Below, piece by piece: positions 8,801 to 17,407 of a stretch of DNA of 23,557 nt. The stretch's first letter is position 1, and each line of letters begins with the position of its first letter. Source of the DNA: Pigoraptor chileana (lineage: Eukaryota; Opisthokonta; Filasterea); contig CALSCR010002732.1 in assembly GCA_943704495.1 (NCBI GenBank), positions 1 to 23,557 on the forward strand, given 5' to 3'. Position numbers and translations under genes: made by a program. The notes beneath the pieces were generated by a model. That model saw only the letters and a program-made list of their open reading frames with translations. It made no database searches and had not been told where the DNA came from.

Positions 8801-11800
8801 ATGCATGGACCTGCACAACCAGGACGGAAAACCATGTCCGCCAAAGATATCTCTGACCGTTGTGAGGGTGCGTTGCATTTGTGACAGGCATCTGGCCAAA
8901 CGAGCATGAGGATTATTTTATTTTTTGCTTAAAGAGTCCGTACTTTGCGGCGGAATTGTGAGGCACTTTGCGTGTATGTTCATTGCTCTCTTGACCGTTG
9001 TGATCCTTTGTCTGACTCTGCAACTCCTATTTACATTCGTGTGTGTGGTTGTGTATTGCTGTCGCTGTCGACATGGTTGCAGACCGTCGGCGATTCAAGC
9101 TGCACAGGGCGACGCGCAGCCGTGATCGGACGCGGTTCAGCATCAAAGAGGGTGTGTCTCCGAGAACGCGTGTGAAGATGATTGGCCTGTATTGTGCAGG
9201 CATAGCCGCGTGTTCCCTCACATTTCATTGGTATGCAACAACGCGAATTCGCGCGCCTAACAACCCAAATGTGCCGTTTGTAAAAATGTTTGTACGCGGT
9301 GTGTTGTACTGTGCTGTTGTTTGTTGACAGAATCGAAAGGTGCGGAATGCAATGGACATCAGTCGTTACCGCGTTCCGACAATCGACGGCCGCAAGATTG
9401 TTGTTGAGGAGCAGATGGAAGAGAGCCGCTATGCGCTCCCGGTGCCCGTGCAGCTCTTGCGCACACTCATGACGGAGGACATGCCCGGCGTGGTTGAACT
9501 CGAGGAAATGGGCACGCTTGCAGGCGAATACGAAATCCTGCGCCGTCAATTGCTCGAGGACCGCCGGCAGCTCCTCGGGGCCTACCGCGACGGCCTTTCC
9601 TCCCTGGACGCCTACCGCGAGACCACCTTCAAGCCGAGCACGGCGAAGAAATCAAAGGAGCTTCAATTTGTCACGACCAATTGCCATGGGCAGCGGATCT
9701 GTGTGCTGACGGAGAAGGGCACGGGTGGGTGGCTTGTGTGCGCGCTGTTGTGTCCCATCCCTCGTGACCGCGGTGGTGGGCTAGCTACTCGCACTCATAT
9801 CACTCACACCTCGACCTCGATCTCACTAGCCCCTATCCCGCCCCTATCCCGCCTTGCAGCGTCGTATGAGACGGTGACCCTCGGCGCCCCCGCAGCCCAC
9901 AGCCTCGGTTTCAAAAAGGGAGGCCTGAAACGTCTCTTGTCATCAACCGAGAATGGCAGTTTGGCGGGTGCGACAGCGGCGGCGCTCACGCGGAGCCCCG
10001 GCGTCGCGGTGCCTGGGCCGTCGCAGTGTGCGGCATTCTACCTGAGATACCGCCGCTGTCTTGTCACTGACTGCGTGTCAACTGTTGAGCGGTATTGTGA
10101 TGCATTTGCAAACGCACTTCTTGGTCTCGATGTGGCGGCGATGCAGACTGTGTCCTTTGAGCTTCACCACAGCATCATGCAACTGTGTGAGGCGTGGGAG
10201 GACAAGACGGTGGAGCACTCGACACGCGTGGCCCTTGCCGCCATGCCCACGGCAATGGAACAAATGCGCACTCCCGCCCAGTGCAACAAGCTCTCCGATG
10301 GCAGCCAAAAATTAGTGCAGAAGGTGCGTCATCTTTGTCTGTGTCTGTGTCTGTGGCGCGCTCAACCCCGGTGAATGTGACACTGTACCACGCCCCATGG
10401 GACCTCCTCCACTGTCTGCCAATTCCCACTACAGGTGTCGGGAACTGGGGATGAATCGCCCGATTCGCCCGGTGTGCGCAACGCAGTGCTGGTCATTCTG
10501 GGCGAAATCCGCGAAAACGTCGCCAAGATATCCAAAGAGGTGCTCACCGTCCTGTCGATTGCGCTCATGCAGGAGGTTGCCCAGCAGCCGGGCGTCACCG
10601 AGCTCATCCTGCGCAGAGACATCTGCTTTGCGCAGGCGCTCTCCGCACTGGTCACGTGCTTTTCGGGGTCCTGCGCCGCGCGACTCGGTAATCCGCTGCA
10701 TCCCTTTTGGCCGCGTCAGATTGAGTCTATTGGCTATCTTGCCCACTTTGAGAGCCTTCTCAGCACAATCGGCGACGAACAGGGCATGCTCGAGGACATG
10801 TCGGTCGCTGTTGACGACCTCTGCACGGTCAAATTCAAATTTGCGGCGGCGGCATCCTCAGGGCCGACGCTGCCCGTGACGGCTGGCGAGTGGTGCGCTG
10901 CGGTGTCTGGCGCCCGCGGTGCCATTGTCGTCACGCTCTCGCTTCCCGCGGATCGGTTTTTGCAGCTGACGGATGCGCTGCGGAGGGGCCGCACGGTGTC
11001 TGTGCGCGCGGTGCTGTTCACCCAGGGTGTCAACGAGGCGCAGACGTGGGCAAACAAAATGGGCGATACGACGCTGCAGGACACGACGAACCAGCAGGGC
11101 TTCAAGATGATCGAGTCGTACTGCAAGGAATACTTCAAGTGCGTGCACGTGCAATCATCTCACTTGGCCTCCCACCCAACACTCTCTCTCTTTAGCGTCT
11201 GACAGACCTTTGATTTTATGACAATACTTTTTGGTGGATCGCGTCAGGGCACTGCATGGTCGCACTGCTAGTACCGTTAGTGGCCCCTTTCGACCCATCC
11301 GTGCACAGCCACTGCATCCCCCGTCCCCGCTCGACCAACACGCGCACAGATACCCACACAACACACCTCCCTTCGACCTAACAGAACCATGCACCGCCTG
11401 CCTCGCGTGCCTTCTCTCACGCCACTCATTGCCCACATTTTGCAGATTCTGCTTTCGCGTGTGCGTTCCCGGAGGCTATGACGTCACGCAAGAGCTCCGC
11501 ATGCTTGAAATCCTGTTGTCCCAACTGCGCATGTGCACCGAGCCCAAGAAGGGCAAAAACGTCGAACTTCTCAAGTTGGGCGAGGAGCTTGCGCGGCGCA
11601 TGAACGGGGGTCGACTGACGTCATGCAAAAGCGGGAAAGACCGCACGTCCATGGCCGTCACGCTCGAGCAGTGCGTCATCCTGCAACAACATCACGGCAT
11701 GGCCACGTCCCACCTTCAGGTCGTCCTCGATGCCATGCGGCGCGATGGTACCAGGCGCAGAAATGTCGCAAAGAACATAGGGGAGAGCATGTATGCCTTC

Positions 11801-11875
11801 AACTCGCTGCAGATCATGACCCTCCCGAAGCTATATCGCCCGCCAAAGGGCACGTTTGGAAGTGCGCAGAGTTAG
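5893..11875 (+). CDS. INPP4-like phosphoinositide 4-phosphatase with PH and C2 domains
   Basis: Ten exons: 5893-6096, 6254-6391, 6638-7166, 7988-8166, 8346-8861, 9083-9151, 9331-9724, 9860-10323, 10435-11138, 11446-11875. All phases agree, giving 1208 residues. A PH domain covers about residues 33-135 (KKGHLWKKGE, KKRWFTLKGN, and the conserved Trp in DQKAWITALQ). A Ser/Pro/Gly-rich linker runs to ~290. A C2 domain follows (TVAIVLISC, ARTEIVE, SPDFEMSAVF, RVRIEVRFVE), interrupted by a ~90-residue Ala/Ser/Gly-rich insert. The remainder follows INPP4A/B closely: TLGAPAAHSLGFKKGGL, RRDICFAQALSALV, GMLEDMSVAVDDL, then the catalytic CKSGKDR (CX5R, about residues 1126-1132; human INPP4B has CKSAKDR), and AFNSLQIMTLPKLYRPP. 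The family removes the 4-phosphate from phosphatidylinositol 3,4-bisphosphate at membranes. INPP4A/B are ~920-980 residues and begin with C2, so the PH domain and linker are extra here. Exon 6 and the 821-base third intron are the least certain parts. Confidence 0.9.
7167..7987 (+). other. Long intron 3 of the INPP4-like gene
   Basis: At 821 bases it is much longer than the other introns of this gene. It begins GTGCGC and holds a TG run (7236-7266), an AT-rich stretch (7320-7440) and several short open frames without recognisable domains. The more consensus donor at 7185 (GTAAGT) would create TGA when joined to the next exon, so the donor at 7167 is preferred. A missed small exon within it cannot be excluded. 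Confidence 0.5.
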
Positions 11876-12005
11876 ACCGCACAAAGCGCACGGCCTGTCG
11901 AGTGTGATGCGCCACCAACGCCATGTATAAAGGAGCTATGGAGTTAACATTGCAATCAAGCCTACAAATGGGGACTGTTGCTGATTGGCAACGCAGTGTA
12001 TTGTG

Positions 12006-12461
12006 TCAGTAGCCTTTGTTCCCTCGCATACGGTTGCGCATGTCCAGCTGTGATTGGCAGATGCAGCAAGTAAGGCACAGTCAGCGAGAATAAAGCAGCC
12101 CCGCAAGTCTCCGTGAACATTGCACCGATTGCACACTCTGTGAACAGACTCACCATGCCCCGCTTGCACTCGAAAAAGGCCGTCTGCAGAGCCCGGCACG
12201 AGGGCGGCACTGAACCGTCGTTTTCCCTCCTGAGCAACATATGCAAAGCAGCATTGAATCAAGTGGCTTATCAGCTCTTGCAGTGGCTAATCAGCACTTG
12301 CAGTCGAGCACTGCGAACTGCTGCCACCAAGAACATCTGCTCAGCCCCATCTGTACTCACTGCAGACAGTCCTTGAACTTTTTCTTCTCCACAGTGAAGC
12401 AGTCGCTTGCACGGATGCACTCAACGAGCTCCTGCCTCAGCCCACTGCACGCGGTCGACAT
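12006..12461 (-). CDS. COA5: COA5/PET191 cytochrome c oxidase assembly factor, 3 exons
   Basis: On the minus strand, exons 12461-12361, 12229-12154 and 12047-12006 join in phase with canonical GTGAGT donors and CAG acceptors. They give 72 residues ending in a TGA stop. The human protein is 74 residues. The protein shows paired cysteines in twin CX9C style: C5-x9-C15, C21-x10-C32 and C45-x9-C55. The family block ALQTAFFECKRGM is followed by LDMRNRMRGNKGY, close to the human AFFECKRSVLDNRARFRGRKGY ending. COA5/PET191 is a small mitochondrial intermembrane-space or inner-membrane protein needed for cytochrome oxidase assembly, probably folded by the MIA40 disulfide relay. The gene is convergent with the INPP4-like gene (131 bases apart) and divergent from U6. 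A plus-strand AATAAA at 12089-12094 inside its second intron could serve the INPP4-like mRNA, so the transcripts may overlap in antisense. Confidence 0.93.
12264..12303 (-). repeat. 20-bp tandem duplication in COA5 intron 1
   Basis: TGGCTTATCAGCTCTTGCAG is followed directly by TGGCTAATCAGCACTTGCAG, a near-identical copy. On the coding strand of COA5 each copy contains a CTGAT core resembling a branch-point motif, 35 or more bases before the exon 2 acceptor. Confidence 0.75.
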
Positions 12462-12620
12462 TGTGGCTTTTATATTCAGAAGCGCTGCTTCTCACAGAAA
12501 TGCCTCCGTTCTGACGGTGGAAACTTGAACCTCCATTCCGTTGATTATTCAGACGAATCCCCCGCACACAGTTGTGTCAGTGCCGTCCTTTTGCACTCTA
12601 GGAGCGGAGTGCGAATGTGT

Positions 12621-12651
12621 CACGTGATCATAATCACGTGGACGGCACGTG
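12621..12651. promoter_or_regulatory. CACGTG dyad cluster between COA5 and U6
   Basis: CACGTGATCATAATCACGTG (12621-12640) is two head-to-head CACGTGAT half-sites around CATA, followed by a third CACGTG at 12646-12651. CACGTG is the classic E-box read by bHLH-type factors. The cluster lies ~160 bases from the COA5 start and ~75-100 bases upstream of the U6 5' end. It is therefore placed to serve either gene or both. Confidence 0.6.
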
Positions 12652-12691
12652 ACTGTCCCATAAGCGGCCGCGGCGGGGCGTGTGGCGCAGT

Positions 12692-12698
12692 ACTTAAA
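12692..12698 (+). promoter_or_regulatory. TATA-like element of the U6 gene
   Basis: ACTTAAA lies 25-31 bases upstream of the inferred U6 5' end. This is the spacing of the TATA box in gene-external (type 3) RNA polymerase III promoters. A separate proximal element was not identified. Confidence 0.55.
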
Positions 12699-12722
12699 CC
12701 GATCCGCAGCGCCTCCTCATTT

Positions 12723-12741
12723 GTACCTCCGAAAGGAGTGT

Positions 12742-12781
<40 letters not shown>

Positions 12782-12831
12782 GGCCCCTGCGCAAGGATGA
12801 CACGCAAAATCGTGGAAGCGTTCCTATTTTT
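12723..12831 (+). ncRNA. U6 spliceosomal snRNA
   Basis: The central domain is nearly identical to U6 of animals, plants and fungi. CATATACTAAAATTGGAACG leads to the ACAGAGA box (12765-12771), the AGC triad (12777-12779), then CATGGCCCCTGCGCAAGGATGACACGCA, shown here as overlapping blocks CATGGCCCCTGCGCAAGG and AAGGATGACACGCA. The 5' end is lineage-specific but still folds: GTAC-CTCC, a GAAA loop, then GGAG-T-GTAC. It ends in a six-T run (12827-12832), the usual RNA polymerase III terminator. U6 pairs with U4 and U2 and forms the catalytic core of the major spliceosome. The exact 3' end depends on where within the T run transcription stops. Confidence 0.97.
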
Positions 12832-12832
12832 T
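12827..12832 (+). terminator. Pol III oligo-T terminator of U6
   Basis: TTTTTT directly after GCGTTCCTA, where the RNA body of U6 ends. A second T run (12836-12841) follows after GCCC and could act as backup. Confidence 0.8.
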
Positions 12833-12978
12833 GCCCTTTTTCCTCCTCCTCTGCATCTCTCACTGTTTTCACTTATGCACTACACTGCCTTGAATCCTAC
12901 AACTCTGTTTTGCCTCGCAAGCATTTCTTTGTTCCTAGCCCTGCGGCCTCTTCGGTACATTTTTATTTATTTATATGG

Positions 12979-13061
12979 TGAGGCTGACTGACGGCCAATG
13001 CATCCTCATTTGGCCTCAGTGTTTTAAGATGCATTGGCCATCAGTCCTTTTCCAAGGACTG
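12979..13061. repeat. Cluster of overlapping inverted repeats (foldback)
   Basis: Arm GACTGACGGCCAATGCATC (12986-13004) pairs with GATGCATTGGCCATCAGTC (13028-13046) with one mismatch across a 23-base loop. Within it are the alternative shorter stems TGAGGC/GCCTCA (12979-12984 with 13013-13018) and GGCCAA/TTGGCC. The right arm also overlaps a perfect hairpin CAGTCCTT-TTCC-AAGGACTG (13042-13061). The stems compete for the same bases. Confidence 0.75.
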
Positions 13062-13364
13062 ACGGACGCCAGCATGGTCACGAGGGCGGCCTGAGCAAAG
13101 GAAGCAAGGAGAATTAGAGCTATTCACGGTCGGTGGCCTGACGGCAATGCGTCTGTCCGTCACTCGGCCGCCTGCGTGCATAACGTGACATGACGTTATA
13201 TTCATAGTGCGTGCATAACGGGCCCATAACGGTCCACCAGACTGATTTGTGTTGTATTCCGCAAGGTCCCTTTCATTGTGCATATTGCAGACAGCCAACA
13301 GTGAATTCAGTGGTGACGCACTACGTACATGTACCTTCGAATACAGTCGTTGACGCAGTCTATT

Positions 13365-13389
13365 AACCTAACCCTAGTCTAACCCTACC
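13365..13389. repeat. Short telomere-like CCCTAA stretch
   Basis: AACCTAACCCTAG followed by TCTAACCCTACC, i.e. about four degenerate copies of CCCTAA (TTAGGG on the other strand). It is too short and degenerate to be a chromosome end. Confidence 0.5.
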
Positions 13390-13690
13390 ACCCAAGTTAG
13401 ATGATGATGTCGCCCAGTGCATGCTGCTGCCTCAACGCAACCAGCTTAGATCCCCGCGTCCTTTATGCACCGCACCTCACTTTGGCACGAAAAACAACCC
13501 CCCACGAATGCAAACAAGCATCTCCTGCGCACAATCAACCCGCATCTTCTAGTGAACGACATTGAGAATGTTCAGGATTCCTGGAACTTCATAAATTCGG
13601 CAGTGAGCAAATTGTGACAGATGACATGAGCTAAAATTCTCAGAACGCGATCGAAACACAGTCGCGCAACCGTCGGTGCCCAGGCTGGGT

Positions 13691-13696
13691 CACGTG
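13691..13696. promoter_or_regulatory. CACGTG close to the CWH43-like start
   Basis: GGGTCACGTGGCATGAG places a CACGTG E-box 7 bases before the start codon. It would lie in the 5' UTR or core promoter. Function is inferred only from similarity to the other promoter copies in the window. Confidence 0.35.
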
Positions 13697-13703
13697 GCAT
13701 GAG

Positions 13704-16700
13704 ATGGCCGCCGCATTGCTATTCACGACGGTTGTTTGTGCAGTGCTGTTCTTCTGCCAGCTTTTCAGGGGCGTCTACCTGCCGATGGTGGGTATGAATG
13801 CCCACGTGTCTGAGTTGTGTGGGAGAAATGGCCCTGTTATTGTCCCCCGCGTGTGTTGCTGTTGCAAACTTATCGCTTGTGCCACAAATTGTCGGTGCTT
13901 TGTGGTGACGGTTATCGCGTGGCCTTGTGCGCCCATGCAGCTGTGGTGGTATGTTCGTGAGACGCTCCACTTCGACGGCTTTGGCAGTGTGCCCATCGGT
14001 CTGTGTCTCGCGGCGTACATTGCGGCACCCGTGGCAGTCACGTGGGGTGTCCTGCGAGGCGCCTGCAGAGCGGGCGCAACGAATGGACCGAAGCTCATCC
14101 GTATTCTTTGTGGGTTATGTGCTGTCTCTGTGGTTAAATAGGAGGATTGAGGATTGCCGCCACTGGCGGGTCTCTTCGAGGTGACTGCAATTGCCATTCC
14201 TTAGCTCTCACACAGCCATACATATACATGCACACTTGCTCGTGCCTTTTTCTTTCCGGGCAACACCTTTCTGCCCATGGACTCGATCGCCTTTACTCCG
14301 TACAACGCCGTGTCACATGGCCCACACATTGACACGCATGTGCCCACACACCCACACGTTCCCATGCAGGCGCCGGATTGGCCTTTTGCCGCCTGGTCGA
14401 GCAAGTGTCACGGTCGGCCCTCGTTGACCTCCATGTCTCCGCCGTTGGATCTGGGCTTGCGATTGCACTTGTCGCGATTGCCCTCAGCTGCGCCGGTACG
14501 GATCATATCCACTCGAATACCCTTCGTTGTGTGCTTGCAGCGGCCAAGATGCGCCTAATGCATTTGCGTAGCGATGTGTGTTCGTTTGTATCCAGTTCGT
14601 GCTTATCCCGCTCATTTTGGACCCCCCTCTCACGCACACACACACACAAACTCATTCACACGCACACGCACGCCCGCACAAAAACACACAAAACACACAC
14701 ACACGCACACGCGCGCCCGCACAAACACACACACACACACGCATCCGCCATCCTCTTGCGGCTCCATCACAGCTGCCGAGGGCGCCGCACAGCTTCTCCA
14801 GGCGTCGTTTGGCATTGTTGTGGGCCTGTATGCAGACACTGCGGTGCGCGGGCTGTTTGACACTGTTGATCTAAGCTCGATGCGAGGATTCTTCCCCGTT
14901 GCATTTGTGCTTGTGATCTCCGCAATGTTGTGGCAGATGGCCGTGTTTCTTGATCGCTGGAATCTTCCCGTCAGTCCAACGCCCGCGCTTGCCGCCGCCG
15001 CCCCGCTGGCCTCCTTCGCCGTGGGCGTTGTGTGTGGCCTTGTCACATACGCTTCATTTGCATGTCTGCAGTTACAGACGTGGGCGTCTCTCAAATCGGA
15101 CGGCCGCATCAGTCCGCAGATGTCCCTTGTCCTGGTGGCGGCGGCGTCTGCGGCCAGCGTGCCTGTTGCATTCTGGACTCTCCCGGCACATCACCGGGCA
15201 TCGCAGTCGCTGTCGACGGGGGCGGGGAGTATCCTGCGGCGCGACCCATCGACATTCACCCTCGGGTCTCTCCTTGTCAGCGGGCTGTGTGCCATCGTGC
15301 CCCCCGGTGTCACTGCCGTCGCCGCCGTTGTGCAGCTGATTCCGATGGCCGCCGCGTGTGTTGTGGCGCCATTTGCGTGCCTGCGACCGCTCATGCTTGC
15401 ATCGGACGGCCTTCCTTCGGCATCGCCCGTAACAACCACCGCTGACGCTCCGCTGCAGCATGTACAGGGATCGCTACACTCTGCTCTGCGTCTTGCCGTT
15501 GGCTACATTGGCTCCGTCACGGTCGCTGTGCTGTGCCACACTGCCGTTGTGCAGACGGGCGCTGCTCTCAACCCGCACGCACTCGTGTCCCTCGCGCTCG
15601 CTCTTGCATTTGCCGTGCGGTGCTGGACGTGTCAGCAGGGTGCGGACCCTGCGGCAACGTCGCCGGGGCTCTTTCGGTCGCTGCGCGCGCCTTGGGCAGC
15701 CGTCGTTGTCTTTCTTGCCCTCGCACTCGCCAACCCGTGGCTTGCACGCCCGCCGCCGCATGCACTCGCCTCGCCGCAGCTCCCCACGCCGCAGCTGGGT
15801 GTTGTCCGTGTTGCCTCGTGGAATCTCCACATGGGCATCAGCTCTGCATACCGTGTCGACATCTACGACGCCGCTGCTGCAGTCGTTGCCTCCCACGCCG
15901 ATGTGATTGGGCTGCAGGAGGTGTCGCGCGGTCAGCTGACAAACGGCGGCTGCGATATGCTCTATGCGCTCTCTCGTCGCACGGGCTATGCAACGCGCAT
16001 TTATGGGCCGTCGTACGAACTCACTGCAGGTGACGCCATTCTTTCGCGCCTCCCTGCATTGCAAAGCGGCAGCCGACAAATGCGGCGGTTTGCGGGCACT
16101 CAGCGGCAGTTTGCGTGGGGAGTGTTTGAACTGAATGTGGGGGAAATGTCTTCAGTGGACGGTGGCGTCAAAGAGGGCGCCGGTGTGGACACTGAGGCTC
16201 GAGCAGACCCTCTCACTGTGTTGTTTGTGGCGACACACCTCCACCACACGACTGGGGCAAAGGGCGTGGAGCAGCGCCTCTCCCAGATTGCGGAAATAAG
16301 CGCCTTTGCGGCTGAAGAGGAAATTCATTCGGCACGTGTCATTGTGGGTGACATGAATTCCCCCGAGGGCGGGGCAGAAGGTGCTGCGTTTGGCGAGAGT
16401 GGGCTCCAGGATGCTTGGCTCACCTGCTCAAACGCGACCGCCGTGGGTCACGGTGGGGCGACGCATCCCGCGGTCACCCCGACTGTGCGTCTCGACTGGA
16501 TTATGTATTCCCACTTGTCATGTCTTGAAGTGGAGGTGGGTTTAATTGCTCGTGCATTGGCCTATAGACTGTGTACGGGTGTGTGTAGTCCACTGACTCG
16601 GACTATCGCGCACGTTGTTCCGGCCATGAATTATGTTTGGATATTAATTTTATTATTTGCATGTTTATTAAGTTAAGAGTGTGGCTGCCGTTGACATGAC

Positions 16701-16970
16701 ATCTGCTTGTGTAAAGACAGCCATTTTTATTCTTTTGCACTCTTGTTCACGATTCGGGTTGGCAATTGTCTATTGCAATGGGTGGGGGGTATTTTTGGTT
16801 GTTTATTGTGTAATTGGCTGTCACATGGCATTACTTCAGCCACCGTCACTGTCGGACTCCCTCTAACCCCCTTCCCCGTGGCACATTACATGCAGGTCGT
16901 TCCAACTGTGGCATCCGACCACCGCCTCATTGTCGCCGTGTTTGATGCGCCAACCCGACAGCGAAGATAG
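13704..16970 (+). CDS. CWH43: CWH43/PGAP2IP-like multi-pass protein with EEP domain
   Basis: Exons 13704-13787, 13941-14109, 14370 to about 14579, about 14773-16535, and 16896-16970 give ~766 residues. The third intron's edges are uncertain: donors at 14568, 14576 or 14580 and acceptors at 14772 or 14780 can keep the frame. The N-terminal ~490 residues are a series of hydrophobic segments, opening like human PGAP2IP (CQLFRGVYLPM then LWWYVRETLHFDGFGSVPIG). From about residue 497 there is an endonuclease/exonuclease/phosphatase fold with all key blocks: VASWNLHMG, VIGLQEV, GDAILSRLP, FVATHLHH, VIVGDMNSP, LDWIMYS, and VASDHRLIVAVF on the last exon. In yeast, Cwh43 helps place ceramide in the GPI-anchor lipid. 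Human PGAP2IP (699 residues) has the same TM-plus-EEP order. The protein probably acts in ER/Golgi or plasma membranes. Intron 1 (13788-13940) is 153 bases and open in frame; homology supports its removal. Confidence 0.85.
14635..14748 (+). repeat. CA microsatellite in intron 3 of the CWH43-like gene
   Basis: (CA)n with CGCA, CCCGCA and AAAA interruptions over ~110 bases. It is open in frame with the following exon, so naive gene finding would extend the protein into a Thr/His-rich tract. The acceptor at 14772 makes this unnecessary. Confidence 0.8.
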
Positions 16971-17407
16971 TCTGTCTGTTTTTGATTAAACAAGTGCCGT
17001 GCGCGCTATTTTGAGAGAGCTCCGGGTTAAGAATAAATTGGGGAGTTGCCAGTGCATGCATGGTCCCGATGTAGCTATTAACAGGCAATACATTGTTGAT
17101 TTTGGGCCCAGTAAGAATACGGGGACAGCGAATTCACATCAGATAAGCAATAAAAAAGTTGACCCGGCGTGAACGTTGTATGCGTCGGCGGGTATTTAAC
17201 AATCAGAGCGTGACGAATAAATTAAATGTAGTCTGTTAATGTCCGTACTACCAAGACAATGCTGGTAATATGCGGGTGACAATATATTTTTTATGTCAAA
17301 GCACGAGCGGATTTACCTCGAGTCCGACTGCAGAAGCAGGCGGCGGTCGCGGCTCCGCATTGCGGGATAGAAGGCATATATGTACAATTGACACGGAGCA
17401 TGTTCCT
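16971..17407. other. Convergent intergenic region, CWH43-like and kelch genes
   Basis: About 440 bases, AT-richer than the genes, with no coding signal. Plus-strand AATAAA or AATAAAA motifs near 17032, 17148 and 17215 are candidate poly(A) signals of the CWH43-like gene. The region ends at the stop codon of the minus-strand kelch gene. Confidence 0.6.

Larger units (their letters stand above)
12833..13703. other. Spacer between U6 and the CWH43-like gene
   Basis: About 870 bases with no gene found on either strand. It holds overlapping inverted repeats (12979-13061), a 12-base direct repeat GCGTGCATAACG at 13174-13185 and 13209-13220 with a 7-bp inverted repeat ATAACGT/ACGTTAT between, a short telomere-like stretch (13365-13389), and a CACGTG just before the next start codon. 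Confidence 0.6.

Noticed and set aside
8111-8899. A 262-residue minus-strand open frame opposite the C2 exon
   Set aside because: It is the antisense shadow of a GC-rich coding exon; composition is Pro/Ala/Cys-rich and nothing is recognisable.
13385-13470. C/D box snoRNA-like start (GATGATGATGT)
   Set aside because: No matching D box (CTGA) with terminal stem at a suitable distance was found.
14598-14772. Extension of the CWH43-like exon 4 into the CA-repeat frame
   Set aside because: The Thr/His-rich translation is simply the microsatellite; an acceptor at 14772 and upstream exons with membrane segments give a better model.
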